Positions 1-8,421 of a stretch of DNA of 64,000 bases are shown one piece after another (position 1 is the first letter of the stretch; each line of letters starts with the position of its first letter). Under the pieces are notes generated by a model, which was not told where the DNA came from, searched no databases, and worked only from the letters and a program-made list of their open reading frames with translations. The translations under genes were made by a program, and so were the position numbers. The DNA lies in the NCBI RefSeq assembly GCF_006542375.1, contig NZ_CP038143.1:310001-374000 (forward strand), given 5' to 3'. The DNA comes from Oecophyllibacter saccharovorans (GTDB taxonomy: Bacteria; Pseudomonadota; Alphaproteobacteria; Acetobacterales; Acetobacteraceae).

Positions 1-105
1 CGCCCCGATCACATCTCCGCTCGGCTCGCCGGCCAGAATCCAGACCACCCGTCCCCGGTAATGCAGGGGAACCTGGCCCTGCACCGGCGCCATGTGCACG
101 CCCAT
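1..105 (-). CDS. lpxB: Lipid-A-disaccharide synthase, N-terminal fragment
   Basis: Only the first 35 codons lie in the window; the gene continues past the left edge. The fragment holds the LpxB N-terminal motif AGEPSGDVIGA (compare AGETSGDILGA in E. coli), which follows a hydrophobic strand. LpxB is the glycosyltransferase that joins UDP-diacylglucosamine to lipid X in lipid A synthesis at the inner membrane. The ATG at 105 is preceded by a purine-rich ribosome site (AAGGGGGA); a second in-frame ATG lies four codons later at 93. Identification rests on one short but characteristic motif. Confidence 0.72.
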   Translation of the reverse strand, partial: MGVHMAPVQGQVPLHYRGRVVWILAGEPSGDVIGA

Positions 106-180
106 CGCTTTCCCCCTTCTCTCTGCGTATGTTTCTGAACGCTACCCGCAAAATGCTGCCGGCAGCCGATCAGATTAATA

Positions 181-2694
181 TCAGCTGCGCAGGGTTGCGC
201 CCGTCGCCTTCTCGACCGCCTCGGCCAGGGCCCTGGTCACCGCTTCAAGCTGAGCGTCCGTCAGACTTTCCGTGGCAGGTTGCAAGGTGACTTCCACCCC
301 CAGAGACCGCATACCTTCCGGCAATCCCGACCCTTCAAAAACGTCGAAAAGGCGCACATTGCTGATCATTCCGCGTTGCGGCAGCGCCCGTTCCGCACCA
401 CGCACAGCCTTGAGCACATCCTGCGCCTGAACCTGCGGGCCCGCAAGAAAAGCGAAATCCCGCCGGACAGGTTGGAGGGGAGACAGCACAGGCGCCCCCC
501 GCCCTTTACCTTGACGGGCCTTGGGTCTGGGAAGGACATCCAATGCCAGTTCGAACATGGCGACCGGTCCTACAAAGCCGAATTCCCGCGCCAGGCGTGG
601 GTGGAGCTCGCCGAAAGTGCCCAGCACCTTCTTAGGCCCCTGCCGCAACTGCCCGGAACGTCCGGGATGATAATAGGCCGGCGCCTCAGCCACAGTGGTA
701 AGGCCCGCCTGGTTTACCCCCACTGCCAGAAGCGCAGCTGTCAGGTCATCGCGTGCCGCTTCCCACCCGAAGCCGTGCCCCTTCCGCCCTGGTCTGCGCG
801 CTGTCTGCCCCCCCCGGACACCCGCCAGAACCATCCTGCCCGCATGTTCTCCAAAGGCCGGGCCGAGTTCGAAAAACCCTGCTTCACCTTCCTGGCCCAG
901 ACCGCGAGCCAGATTTCTTTCCAGCGCCCGCAACAGGGGAATGAGCGGCGTCGGGCGCAGCTGATCCAGATCAGCGGCAATCGGATTGAGCAATCGCTCT
1001 CCTGCAGGAGCGCCACCAAAGCGTTCGGCATCCTGACTGCTGACGAAAGAGAAACCAATCGTCTCCATCAGCCCACGCCCAGCACAGAGACGGCGCAGCA
1101 GATTCAGGCGGCTCTGCTCAGGGCTCAGGGCTGAGGTGGCAACCTGGGTACGCTGGGGCAAGCGCAACGGGGTAACGGCATCAATGCCGCGCAGACGCAG
1201 CACCTCCTCCACAAGATCCGCCTCGGCTTCTGCAGCAGCAACATTTTCCTCGGCGCGCCGGGCGCGGCTCTGGTCCAGCTCAGGCGCCTGGGCCAATATC
1301 CCTGCAGGGCTGGCGATGTCATTACGCCAGGAAGGCACGCCAAAAACAGCCCGGTCCGCCTCACGGGAAAGGAGTTCAAATCCCAGTCCCTGCAGCATGG
1401 TCACCGCTTCATCCGGGCTGACATCCAGGCCGGCCAGATCCTTGAGACGGGCAAAACGCAGGCTGGCCTGACGCTGCCAGCCCGGCTCTGCGCCCGCACT
1501 CACCACTGGCCCTGCTTTCCCCCCGCAAAGCTCCTGAATCAGCGCTGTCGCCGCCTCCAGGCCTTCGCGGACCCGGGCCTGATCCACGCCACGCTCGAAG
1601 CGGTAACGGGCATCGCTCTGCAGACCCAGCCTGCGTCCGGTCAGCGCAACCCGAACCGGGTCGAACAGGGCTGATTCAACGAATACATTCTGCGTGTTCT
1701 CATCCACCGCGCTGCTCTGACCGCCCATGATGCCGGCCAGGGATTGCGGTCCGCTCGCATCACGGATGACGATATCCTGGGTCTGCAAGGCGTAGTCCTG
1801 GCCGTTCAGGGCCTGGAAAGTCTCCCCTTCCTGCCCGTGACCGACGGTCAGCACTGGCCCTGCCAGTCTGTCAGCATCAAAAACGTGCAGGGGGCGTCCC
1901 AAGGCGATCATGAGATAATTGGTCACGTCCACAAGCGCTGATTGCGGCCGCAGCCCCACACTTTCCAGGCGTCGTCTCAGCCAGGCGGGGCTCGGACCGT
2001 TGCGCACGCCCCGGATAAGCCGGCCTGTTACCCAGACACAGTCAGGATGGGTGATCTGCCAGCTGGGACCGACAATGGTTTCAGCTTCTGACAGGCTTTC
2101 AACCACTTCCGGAGCGGACCAGGGCTTCAGCTGCCCCAATCCTGCTGCCGCCAGGTCACGTGCCACGCCACGCACCCCCAACGCATCGCCGCGATTAGGG
2201 GTGATGGCGATCTCGATGATCGGATCATCCAGGGCCGCATAACGCGCGTAGTCTTCCCCCACAGGCGCGTCTGCAGGCAATTCAGCAATGCCTGAATCCT
2301 CATCGCCCAATCCGAGCTCCCGCAGGGAGCAGAGCATGCCCCCACTGGCCTGGCCACGGATTTTCCCGACCTTGATCGTCATGCCACTGGCAGGGATATA
2401 GGTGCCCGGCGGCGCAAAAATCACATGCAGGCCGGCCCGGGCGTTAGGTGCGCCGCAAACGACCTGTACGTTTTCAAAACCGGGCCCTGCATCAACGTGA
2501 CAGATCTGCAGCCGGTCCGCATCCGGGTGGCGTTCGGCCGAAAGAATACGCGCCGTTCGGAAGCCCTGGAGTTTTTCAGCCGGATCTTCAACCCCTTCCA
2601 CCTCCAACCCTATACGGTTGAGCGTGGCGCAGATTTCCGGCAGCGAGGCTGCAGTCTCCAGATGGTCCTTGAGCCAGGAAAGGGAGAATTTCAT
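181..2694 (-). CDS. pheT: Phenylalanyl-tRNA synthetase beta subunit
   Basis: 837 residues. With PheS it forms the alpha2-beta2 enzyme that charges tRNA-Phe in the cytoplasm. Visible in order: tRNA-binding (EMAP-like) domain about residues 40-150, B3/B4 editing region with GRPLHVFDADRL near 267, B5 domain from about 405, and a C-terminal FDX-ACB anticodon-binding domain from about 745. After PSWRNDI (454-460) there is an extra Ala/Glu-rich stretch of about 30 residues before DLVEEVLRLRG, where E. coli PheT passes directly. I recall similar insertions in acetic acid bacteria but cannot check. One base separates it from the pheS stop, so the two are co-translated. Confidence 0.96.
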   Translation of the reverse strand: MKFSLSWLKDHLETAASLPEICATLNRIGLEVEGVEDPAEKLQGFRTARILSAERHPDADRLQICHVDAGPGFENVQVVCGAPNARAGLHVIFAPPGTYIPASGMTIKVGKIRGQASGGMLCSLRELGLGDEDSGIAELPADAPVGEDYARYAALDDPIIEIAITPNRGDALGVRGVARDLAAAGLGQLKPWSAPEVVESLSEAETIVGPSWQITHPDCVWVTGRLIRGVRNGPSPAWLRRRLESVGLRPQSALVDVTNYLMIALGRPLHVFDADRLAGPVLTVGHGQEGETFQALNGQDYALQTQDIVIRDASGPQSLAGIMGGQSSAVDENTQNVFVESALFDPVRVALTGRRLGLQSDARYRFERGVDQARVREGLEAATALIQELCGGKAGPVVSAGAEPGWQRQASLRFARLKDLAGLDVSPDEAVTMLQGLGFELLSREADRAVFGVPSWRNDIASPAGILAQAPELDQSRARRAEENVAAAEAEADLVEEVLRLRGIDAVTPLRLPQRTQVATSALSPEQSRLNLLRRLCAGRGLMETIGFSFVSSQDAERFGGAPAGERLLNPIAADLDQLRPTPLIPLLRALERNLARGLGQEGEAGFFELGPAFGEHAGRMVLAGVRGGQTARRPGRKGHGFGWEAARDDLTAALLAVGVNQAGLTTVAEAPAYYHPGRSGQLRQGPKKVLGTFGELHPRLAREFGFVGPVAMFELALDVLPRPKARQGKGRGAPVLSPLQPVRRDFAFLAGPQVQAQDVLKAVRGAERALPQRGMISNVRLFDVFEGSGLPEGMRSLGVEVTLQPATESLTDAQLEAVTRALAEAVEKATGATLRS

Positions 2695-2695
2695 G

Positions 2696-3781
2696 TCAGA
2701 TTCCCTCGATCAGGGTGGCTGGCGAATAAGGAGAGGTGCCGTAATGCTGCAGCCAGCGCAGGTCGCTCTCGTAAAAGGCGCGGAGATCGGGGATTCCGTT
2801 CTTGAGCATGGCCAGACGCTCAATGCCCATTCCGAAGGCAAATCCCTGCCACTCTGCCGGATCCAGGCCGCAATTGGCGAGAACGCGCGGCTGTACCATG
2901 CCGGCTCCCAGAACTTCCAGCCAGTCATCGCCTTTGCCGACTTCCCCGCTCGCTTTCGACCAGCCGATGTCGACTTCCATGGAAGGCTCGGTAAAGGGAA
3001 AATAAGAAGCGCGGAAACGGACCGGCAGCGCAGGGTCGTTGAAATAGACGCGCAGAAACTCGATCAGACATCCCTTGAGATGCGCCAGGGTGATGCCCTT
3101 TTCGATCACAAGCCCTTCGCACTGATGAAACATCGGCGAATGCGTCGCGTCATGATCGGCCCGGTAAGTGCGGCCCGGGGCAATGATACGCAAGGGCGGT
3201 TCACGCTCCAGCATGGTTCGGATCTGGACACCTGAAGTCTGGGTGCGCAGAACGCGCGGCGGTGCCCCTTCTTTCTCGGGCGGCAGATAGAACGTGTCCT
3301 GTTCCGTGCGGGCCGGATGATGATCGGGCGTGTTGAGAGCGGAGAAATTATGCCACTGGCTCTCGATATCCGGCCCATCGGCCACCCCGAAGCCCATCGC
3401 ACCGAAAATGGCCGTGATCTCTTCTATCGCGCGCGAAACCGGGTGCAGCTTCCCCTCAGCTCTGAGCTCTGCTGGCTGTGTTACGTCCACACGCTCGGCA
3501 ACGAGCCGCGCCTGGAGCTCCTCTTCCTCGATCTCGCGCCCACGTTCTTCAATCAGCTTGGAAAGTTCATCTCGCAGGACATTGAGCGCCTGGCCACGTG
3601 CCTTGCGCTCTTCAGGAGGAAAAGTTCCCAGCTGACGCAACAGACTGGTCAGCTTGCCTGTGCGCCCCAAGGTACCCACACGCACCGCATCCCACTCGCC
3701 CGGGGTCCGGGCGGCGGCAAGAGCGGCAACGGTTTCAGCCTTCAGGGCTTCGAGGTCATTGCTGTCTGGATTACCGGTCAT
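2696..3781 (-). CDS. pheS: Phenylalanyl-tRNA synthetase alpha subunit
   Basis: 361 residues. This is the catalytic class II aminoacyl-tRNA synthetase subunit that activates phenylalanine. It has the N-terminal coiled-coil arm (about 1-85), then class II motif regions including TRTEQDTFYLP-type, RVLRTQTSGVQIRTM and FHQCEG segments, and motif 3 as FGMGIERLAMLKNGIPDLR near the C-terminus. An open frame extends upstream to 3838, but the ATG at 3781 has a good ribosome site (AGGAAG) and matches the usual PheS start. It is followed by pheT with one base between. A strong hairpin at 3863-3899 separates it from rplT upstream, so it may have its own promoter or depend on read-through. Confidence 0.96.
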   Translation of the reverse strand: MTGNPDSNDLEALKAETVAALAAARTPGEWDAVRVGTLGRTGKLTSLLRQLGTFPPEERKARGQALNVLRDELSKLIEERGREIEEEELQARLVAERVDVTQPAELRAEGKLHPVSRAIEEITAIFGAMGFGVADGPDIESQWHNFSALNTPDHHPARTEQDTFYLPPEKEGAPPRVLRTQTSGVQIRTMLEREPPLRIIAPGRTYRADHDATHSPMFHQCEGLVIEKGITLAHLKGCLIEFLRVYFNDPALPVRFRASYFPFTEPSMEVDIGWSKASGEVGKGDDWLEVLGAGMVQPRVLANCGLDPAEWQGFAFGMGIERLAMLKNGIPDLRAFYESDLRWLQHYGTSPYSPATLIEGI

Positions 3782-3862
3782 TCTGTCGCTTCCTTCATCC
3801 TCTGGAACGTGGCCTGCAGCGAAGACACTCTGAAACACACGCCCGCATCAAAGGCCTGACGT

Positions 3863-3899
3863 AAAACGGGCCGCCCTGATCCTACAGGACGGCCCGTTT
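3863..3899 (-). terminator. Rho-independent terminator or attenuator after rplT
   Basis: Inverted repeat with a 15-bp stem (one G-T mismatch pair) around a 6-base loop. Read on the minus strand, the second arm runs into a short T tract (GCCCGTTTTAC). It lies between the rplT stop at 3958 and the pheS start at 3781. It should therefore end rpmI-rplT transcripts or attenuate read-through into pheST. No Phe-rich leader peptide was found beside it. Confidence 0.7.
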
Positions 3900-3957
3900 C
3901 AGGTCCTGACCCCGGGAGATGACCCAGGGTAAAGCAGCCCCTTATCTTGTAACAGCC

Positions 3958-4311
3958 TCAGAGGGCGGCCTGGGCCTTGCGGACGATTTCCGCAAATGCC
4001 GGCGCATTGTCAAAGGCCAGGGCCGCCAGAACCTTACGGTCGATTTCGATGCCGGCCTTGGACAGGCCATTGATGAAACGGCTGTAGGTCAGGCCGTGCT
4101 CACGCACGGCAGCATTGATGCGCTGAATCCACAGAGCGCGGAAATCACGCTTCTTGTTGCGGCGATCGCGATAGGCATACTGAAGCGCTTTTTCAACGCG
4201 CTCCAGAGCGATGCGATAATTGGTCGAGGACCGGCCGCGATAACCCTTGGAGAGCTCGAGGACCTTTTTGTGACGGGCGTGTGTCGTAACGCCCCGCTTG
4301 ACGCGTGCCAT
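3958..4311 (-). CDS. rplT: 50S ribosomal protein L20
   Basis: 117 residues, the usual L20 length. It begins [18 protein letters not shown], the near-invariant N-terminal tail that threads into 23S rRNA, and continues with [20 protein letters not shown] and a globular C-terminal domain. L20 is an early assembly protein of the 50S subunit and in several bacteria represses its own operon by binding the leader mRNA. It lies 22 bases downstream of rpmI in the standard order. The infC gene that normally begins this operon is absent. Confidence 0.98.
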   Translation of the reverse strand: MARVKRGVTTHARHKKVLELSKGYRGRSSTNYRIALERVEKALQYAYRDRRNKKRDFRALWIQRINAAVREHGLTYSRFINGLSKAGIEIDRKVLAALAFDNAPAFAEIVRKAQAAL

Positions 4312-4333
4312 ACTCTATAATCTCCCTGTCCGC

Positions 4334-4540
4334 TTATTTCTTGAGGCCGTAAGGCGCCCATTGCTTGATGGTTTTGGCATCCATTTCCGTCATGGTCTGC
4401 GGACCACGGTTGGTGCGTTTCATCTTCTGCGGACGGTTGATCAGGCCATGGCGCTTGTTGCCGGGACCGCTCATCACCTTGCCGGTGGCGGTGATCTTAA
4501 ACCGCTTCTTGACCGAAGACTTGGTCTTCATCTTGGGCAT
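4334..4540 (-). CDS. rpmI: 50S ribosomal protein L35
   Basis: 68 residues, beginning [17 protein letters not shown] with the typical GKV-x6-KRHGL core ([16 protein letters not shown]). L35 is a small basic protein of the large ribosomal subunit. The ATG at 4540 follows a strong ribosome site (GAGGAGAG). It is the first gene of the rpmI-rplT unit here, with a promoter candidate about 120 bases upstream. Upstream infC is missing, and the next gene is the divergent gcd. Confidence 0.98.
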   Translation of the reverse strand: MPKMKTKSSVKKRFKITATGKVMSGPGNKRHGLINRPQKMKRTNRGPQTMTEMDAKTIKQWAPYGLKK

Positions 4541-4972
4541 TTCGTTCTCTCCTCGCTCTGTTACTCCCCTTCAACCCTCCTGAAAGCGGCTGAAACCCGG
4601 GAAGTCCACGGCCGGGCATGCCGCTTGAGGGCCCGGACGCGTGCTGGTCGGGGCCGCTTATAGGAGTTGAGAGGCCCTGGCGCAAGAGGTGGTGCGCACC
4701 CGCTACGGAAAGGGCTGGTACAGAAGGTACTGCCTAAGGGTAATTGACATTTTTTAACTTGTGCTCCCCTGCAAAACTTGTCGGCACCCGGAAGAGCGTG
4801 ATTTACTTTCGCCGTTCGATTTTATCCTGCTCAGGGAAGGCCGACTGCCTCAAGAGTCGCGTGTTCCATTGGCTTTGCATTACGGTTACCTTTCTCCAGT
4901 TTTCCTGGTGTTTTGCCCAAGGGCCTGTGAATTCCAGGAATTCAAATCCAGGAACCCAAACTAGGATTTCCC
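4541..4972. other. Divergent intergenic region rpmI / gcd
   Basis: 432 bases without a convincing gene. It holds the rpmI ribosome site and leader, the promoter candidate at 4657-4685, and the upstream region of gcd. A TTGACA hexamer occurs at 4744-4749 on the plus strand, but no good -10 lies 16-18 bases after it. Short open frames here have no recognisable product. Confidence 0.6.
4657..4685 (-). promoter_or_regulatory. Sigma-70-type promoter candidate for rpmI-rplT
   Basis: On the minus strand, TTGCGC (4685-4680) is followed after exactly 17 bases by TATAAG (4662-4657). This fits the -35/-10 consensus well and points towards rpmI 120 bases downstream. A leader of roughly 100 nt would follow, long enough for L20 autoregulation, though I did not identify an L20-binding fold. 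Confidence 0.5.
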
Positions 4973-7504
4973 ATGTCATCACAAACCCGACCCGGAGGTC
5001 TGCTTGCCCAGCTGGCTGGTCTGGTCTTCGTCACCGCCGGTCTGCTGCTGGTTATCGGCGGGGTGTGGTCGCTGCTGGTCGGCGGCCCGCTTTACTATCT
5101 GCTGACCGGACTGGGCCTTACTCTGACCGGACTTCTCGTCTGGTTGCGCAATCCGGCAGCCCTTGTCCTCTATGCCCTTATCGGTTTCATCGCTCTGATC
5201 TGGTCGTTCTACATTTCAGGCTTTGACTTCTGGGGGCTGATGCCGCGCCTGAATATCTTTCTCATTCTCGGCATTCTGCTTCTGCTGCCGCCGGTCACGC
5301 GGGCGCTGGCGCCCAACCGGATTGCAACAGGGCTTCTGGGTGTGGTCGTTGCCCTGACCGGGGGTCTTCTGGGCAGCTCCTTCTTCGCTTCTCCCCACAC
5401 ACAGGAAGGCGAGCTGTCAACGGCCCTTATCAATCCTGTTCCTGAGGATCCCGAACACGTTCCCGCTGGCGAGTGGAAGGCTTACGGTCGCACGCATGCC
5501 GGAGATCGGTGGTCGCCGCTCAAGCAGATCAATTCCGGTAATGTCGGGCAGCTCAAGCTGGCCTGGGTCATGCATACGCATGATTTTCCCCAGCCCAACG
5601 ATTCAGCTGAGCCCACCAACGAAGCCACGCCTCTGGCCTTCGACAATACGCTCTATTTCTGCTCGCTCCACCAGAAACTTTTCGCTGTGGACGGTGCAAC
5701 GGGCAAGACGAAATGGGTCTTCGATCCTCACCTGCATGACAACCCCACCTATCAGCATCTGACCTGCCGTGGCGTCAGCATGCACGAAACCCCGGCCAAT
5801 GCCGTGGACTCCAGCGGGCAGCCGGTTTCACAGACCGATTGCGCAAAACGCCTGGTGCTGCCGGTCAATGACGGGCGTATCATTGAGGTGGATGCGGCAA
5901 CCGGGAAGAAATGCACCGCTTTCGGCCAGGACGGGGAAGTGGACATGCGCGTTCCCTTCCAGCCCTACACGACGCCCGGACAGTATGAGCCGACTTCGCC
6001 GCCGGTGATCACGGACAAATATGTGATCGTCAACAGCGCCATCACGGATAACGGCTCCGTGCGCCAGGCTTCCGGTGCCACGCGCGCCTATGACATCTAT
6101 ACGGGCAAGATGGTGTGGGTCTTTGACGCCGCCAATCCGGATCCCAATGAGATGCCCAGCCCGGAGCATCCGCATTTCCACCCCAACTCTCCCAATTCCT
6201 GGGCCATTTCGGCTTATGACAAGAAGCTGAATCTCGTCTATATTCCCATGGGCATCGGCACGCCTGACGAATGGGGCGGTTACCGCACCAAGGATGCCGA
6301 GCGCTTTGTGCCCGGCATCCTCGCGCTCAATGCCGATACCGGTAAGCTGGCCTGGTTTTTCCAGACCGTTCACCATGATCTCTGGGATATGGACGTGCCG
6401 GCCCAGCCAAGCCTGGTCGATGTGACGCGCCAGGACGGCACGTTGGTGCCCGCAATCTATATTCCGACCAAGACCGGCGACATTTTCGTCCTTGACCGCC
6501 GCAACGGTCAGCCTATCGTGCCCATCACTGAACAGAACGCACCGCAGACGCCGGCTCCCGGTGACTGGGTCAGTCCTACACAGCCCCATTCCGGCCTCTC
6601 CCTGCGCCCCAAGGAGCGTCTGTCAGAAAAGGACATCTGGGGGGCAACCATCTTTGACCAGATGGTGTGCAACATTTATTTCCACTCCCTGCGTTATGAC
6701 GGCATCTACACGCCGCCCTCCATTCAGGGCACGCTGGTCTTTCCGGGCAATCTCGGCATGTTCGAGTGGGGCGGCATGGGTGTGGACCCGCAGCGTGAAG
6801 TGGCTTTCGTCAATCCGATCTCTCTGCCGTTCGTGTCCCAGCTGGTGCCGCGCGGCCCGGGCAACCCGCTCTGGCCCGACCCGCAGGCCGGCGCGCATAA
6901 GAGCACGGGTGAGACCGGGCTGCAGCCTGCCTACGGCATTCCCTTCGCCATCCGCCTGCATCCGTTCCTCAACCCTCTGCTGGAGAAGATCGGTATTCCC
7001 CTTCCCTGCCGCACGCCTCCATGGGGCTCCGTGGCCGGGCTGGATCTGAGGACCAACAAGGTGGTGTGGGAACACCCCAATGGCACGATGCGGGATTCAC
7101 TGCACAAATCCTCCCTGCCCCTGCCTCTGCCGCCCTTCCATATCGGTGTGCCAAGTCTTGGCGGCCCCTTGGTCACAGCCGGCAATCTTGCAGTGCTGAC
7201 CTCGACACAGGACGACGAGATCCGCGCCTATAACCTGACCAACGGCAAAGAGATCTGGCAGGCGCGGTTGCCCGCTGGCGGCCAAGCCACCCCCATGACC
7301 TACGCCATCAACGGCCGGCAGTACATCGTGACCTATGCCGGCGGGCATGGCTCCTTCGGCAGCCGGATGGGGGATACCCTGCTGGCCTATGCGCTGCCCG
7401 ATAACACAGCGTCTGCCACTGAGGGCGCCAAAACTGTTCAGAGTGGAACCTCCGCCAGCACCACAGAAGGGAAAACCGAAGCTTCAAGCGGCAGTACGCC
7501 GTGA
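4973..7504 (+). CDS. gcd: Membrane-bound PQQ-dependent glucose dehydrogenase
   Basis: 843 residues. It oxidises D-glucose to gluconolactone on the periplasmic face and passes electrons to ubiquinone, the classic incomplete oxidation of acetic acid bacteria. The N-terminal 140 residues form about five membrane segments. A periplasmic eight-bladed quinoprotein propeller follows, with W-motifs such as ALNADTGKLAWFFQTV and DRRNGQP, the segment HHDLWDMDVPAQP, and the PTKTGDIFVLDRR strand carrying the lysine expected near PQQ. A Ser/Thr/Ala-rich tail of about 35 residues extends beyond the propeller, making it longer than the E. coli enzyme (796). It is monocistronic and followed by a hairpin at 7511-7546. 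PQQ synthesis genes are not in the window. Confidence 0.96.
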   Translation: MSSQTRPGGLLAQLAGLVFVTAGLLLVIGGVWSLLVGGPLYYLLTGLGLTLTGLLVWLRNPAALVLYALIGFIALIWSFYISGFDFWGLMPRLNIFLILGILLLLPPVTRALAPNRIATGLLGVVVALTGGLLGSSFFASPHTQEGELSTALINPVPEDPEHVPAGEWKAYGRTHAGDRWSPLKQINSGNVGQLKLAWVMHTHDFPQPNDSAEPTNEATPLAFDNTLYFCSLHQKLFAVDGATGKTKWVFDPHLHDNPTYQHLTCRGVSMHETPANAVDSSGQPVSQTDCAKRLVLPVNDGRIIEVDAATGKKCTAFGQDGEVDMRVPFQPYTTPGQYEPTSPPVITDKYVIVNSAITDNGSVRQASGATRAYDIYTGKMVWVFDAANPDPNEMPSPEHPHFHPNSPNSWAISAYDKKLNLVYIPMGIGTPDEWGGYRTKDAERFVPGILALNADTGKLAWFFQTVHHDLWDMDVPAQPSLVDVTRQDGTLVPAIYIPTKTGDIFVLDRRNGQPIVPITEQNAPQTPAPGDWVSPTQPHSGLSLRPKERLSEKDIWGATIFDQMVCNIYFHSLRYDGIYTPPSIQGTLVFPGNLGMFEWGGMGVDPQREVAFVNPISLPFVSQLVPRGPGNPLWPDPQAGAHKSTGETGLQPAYGIPFAIRLHPFLNPLLEKIGIPLPCRTPPWGSVAGLDLRTNKVVWEHPNGTMRDSLHKSSLPLPLPPFHIGVPSLGGPLVTAGNLAVLTSTQDDEIRAYNLTNGKEIWQARLPAGGQATPMTYAINGRQYIVTYAGGHGSFGSRMGDTLLAYALPDNTASATEGAKTVQSGTSASTTEGKTEASSGSTP

Positions 7505-7810
7505 AAACATCTTACCGGCAAAGGGTTCCGATCCTTTGCCGGTAAGTCGGTTCCTTCAACACAGGCGTCTCGAAAGCGCCCTCCAAGAAGTGGGAAAAAG
7601 AGTCGCCTGCTCGCCACAAAAACGACATGACTGCCACTTAAAGCCTTCAGTGAGCCGATGTTTCAGATGACCGGTTGGAACTGGCATCTGGGCACTTCTG
7701 ACTGAAGGCGCTCACCCCCCTGCCCACCTGACTTTGTCGGAAGACGGATTTTCTGTTTCGGAAACGTCTTCTCATCCATGACCTAACGCACTCGAAGACT
7801 GGAGATGCAC
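7505..7810. other. Intergenic region gcd / His-rich protein gene
   Basis: About 300 bases with no supported gene. It contains the gcd hairpin. A 9-base inverted repeat (gccttcagt ... actgaaggc) lies around 7641-7710. A small stem, GAAGACG / CGTCTTC at 7740-7746 and 7765-7771, sits some 40 bases before the next start and could be an operator or leader hairpin. No clear promoter was identified. Confidence 0.5.
7511..7546 (+). terminator. Hairpin downstream of gcd
   Basis: Perfect 14-bp inverted repeat (CTTACCGGCAAAGG and its complement) with an 8-base loop, starting 7 bases after the gcd stop. It is not followed by a clear T tract, so it may act as a transcript-stabilising 3' structure or a weak terminator. 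Confidence 0.6.
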
Positions 7811-8215
7811 ATGATGTTCCGTCGTTTCGCCGTCGCCGCCCTGGCCGTCGCCGCCCTTGGCAGCAATGCCGCTTTCGCCCAGGAAGCAGCTGTTGACACC
7901 ACCTCCACTGCAGCAGCGCCTGCCGCGCCAGCCCCTGCCGCCCCCACCAGCGATGCCGCGCAGCCTGAACACGAACATGATCACGGGCACGGCCATGATC
8001 ATCACCGCCATCACTGCCGCGACAGCAAGGGCAAGTTCGTCAAATGCGACAAGAAGAAGCATGACGAGCACCGCCACCACTGCCGCGATGGCAAGGGCAA
8101 GTTCACCAAATGCCACAAAAAGGACGCCGGCAACGACAACGCGGCTCCCGCTAACGACGTGACCCCCGCTCAGGATGCTGCCGCTCCGGCGCCGGCCGCC
8201 TCTGCCGGTCGCTGA
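7811..8215 (+). CDS. Secreted His/Cys-rich repeat protein, putative metal binder
   Basis: 134 residues from the chosen ATG at 7811, which sits 6 bases after GGAG; ATG codons at 7805 and 7814 are alternatives. It has a signal peptide (MMFRRFAVAALAVAALGSNAAFA), an Ala/Pro-rich linker, a His/Asp/Glu cluster (EHEHDHGHGHDHHRHH), and two tandem copies of a 19-20 residue unit with core HHCRDxKGKFxKC. An Ala/Pro tail ends it. The His runs and paired cysteines suggest binding of a transition metal in the periplasm, but that is inference. I do not recognise a named family, though CRDxKGKFxKC-type motifs may recur in acetic acid bacteria. It is probably monocistronic and followed by a structured 3' region. 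Confidence 0.8.
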   Translation: MMFRRFAVAALAVAALGSNAAFAQEAAVDTTSTAAAPAAPAPAAPTSDAAQPEHEHDHGHGHDHHRHHCRDSKGKFVKCDKKKHDEHRHHCRDGKGKFTKCHKKDAGNDNAAPANDVTPAQDAAAPAPAASAGR

Positions 8216-8230
8216 TCCACGGTTCAGCTC

Positions 8231-8352
8231 TTTACGGTTCCGCTTGCCCTAAAGCGCGCCCTCCTCTGAGGAAACAGTACTCAGGGGCTACAGAACCGTA
8301 AAAATGCGCACATGTCAGAACCCGCTTTCCGAATTCGGAAAGCGGGTTTTTT
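8231..8352 (+). ncRNA. Candidate structured RNA with three-way junction and terminator
   Basis: The strand folds by eye into a closed junction. P1 is a perfect 10-bp stem (8231-8240 with 8293-8302). P2 is CGCTT/AAGCG (8241-8245 with 8252-8256). P3 is 8 bp with one G-U (8263-8270 with 8280-8287) and a 9-base loop. A linker then leads to a 15-bp terminator stem and six Ts (8319-8352). It starts 16 bases after the His-rich gene, so it is either a 3'-UTR-derived small RNA, an independent small RNA or an elaborate terminator. It matches no RNA family I recognise (not tRNA, SRP RNA or 6S). Confidence 0.4.
8319..8352 (+). terminator. Rho-independent terminator
   Basis: Perfectly palindromic 30-base sequence (AACCCGCTTTCCGAA and its complement) followed by a TTTTTT run at 8347-8352. 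It is the strongest intrinsic terminator in the window. It ends plus-strand transcripts of the His-rich gene and/or the RNA candidate before the convergent sufE. Confidence 0.88.
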
Positions 8353-8421
8353 CTGTTTCTCGACCAGCTTACATTCTGGATATTCCTGCAGCCTGAACAG
8401 GCCTCGCTTATGTAGCCAAGC

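Noticed and set aside
280-1134. Long plus-strand open frame (284 codons) opposite pheT
   Set aside because: No homology or ribosome site. It is a shadow of the GC-rich pheT gene, like many other antisense frames in the window.
4744-4749. TTGACA as a -35 element for gcd
   Set aside because: No acceptable -10 hexamer 16-18 bases downstream; the match alone is too weak.
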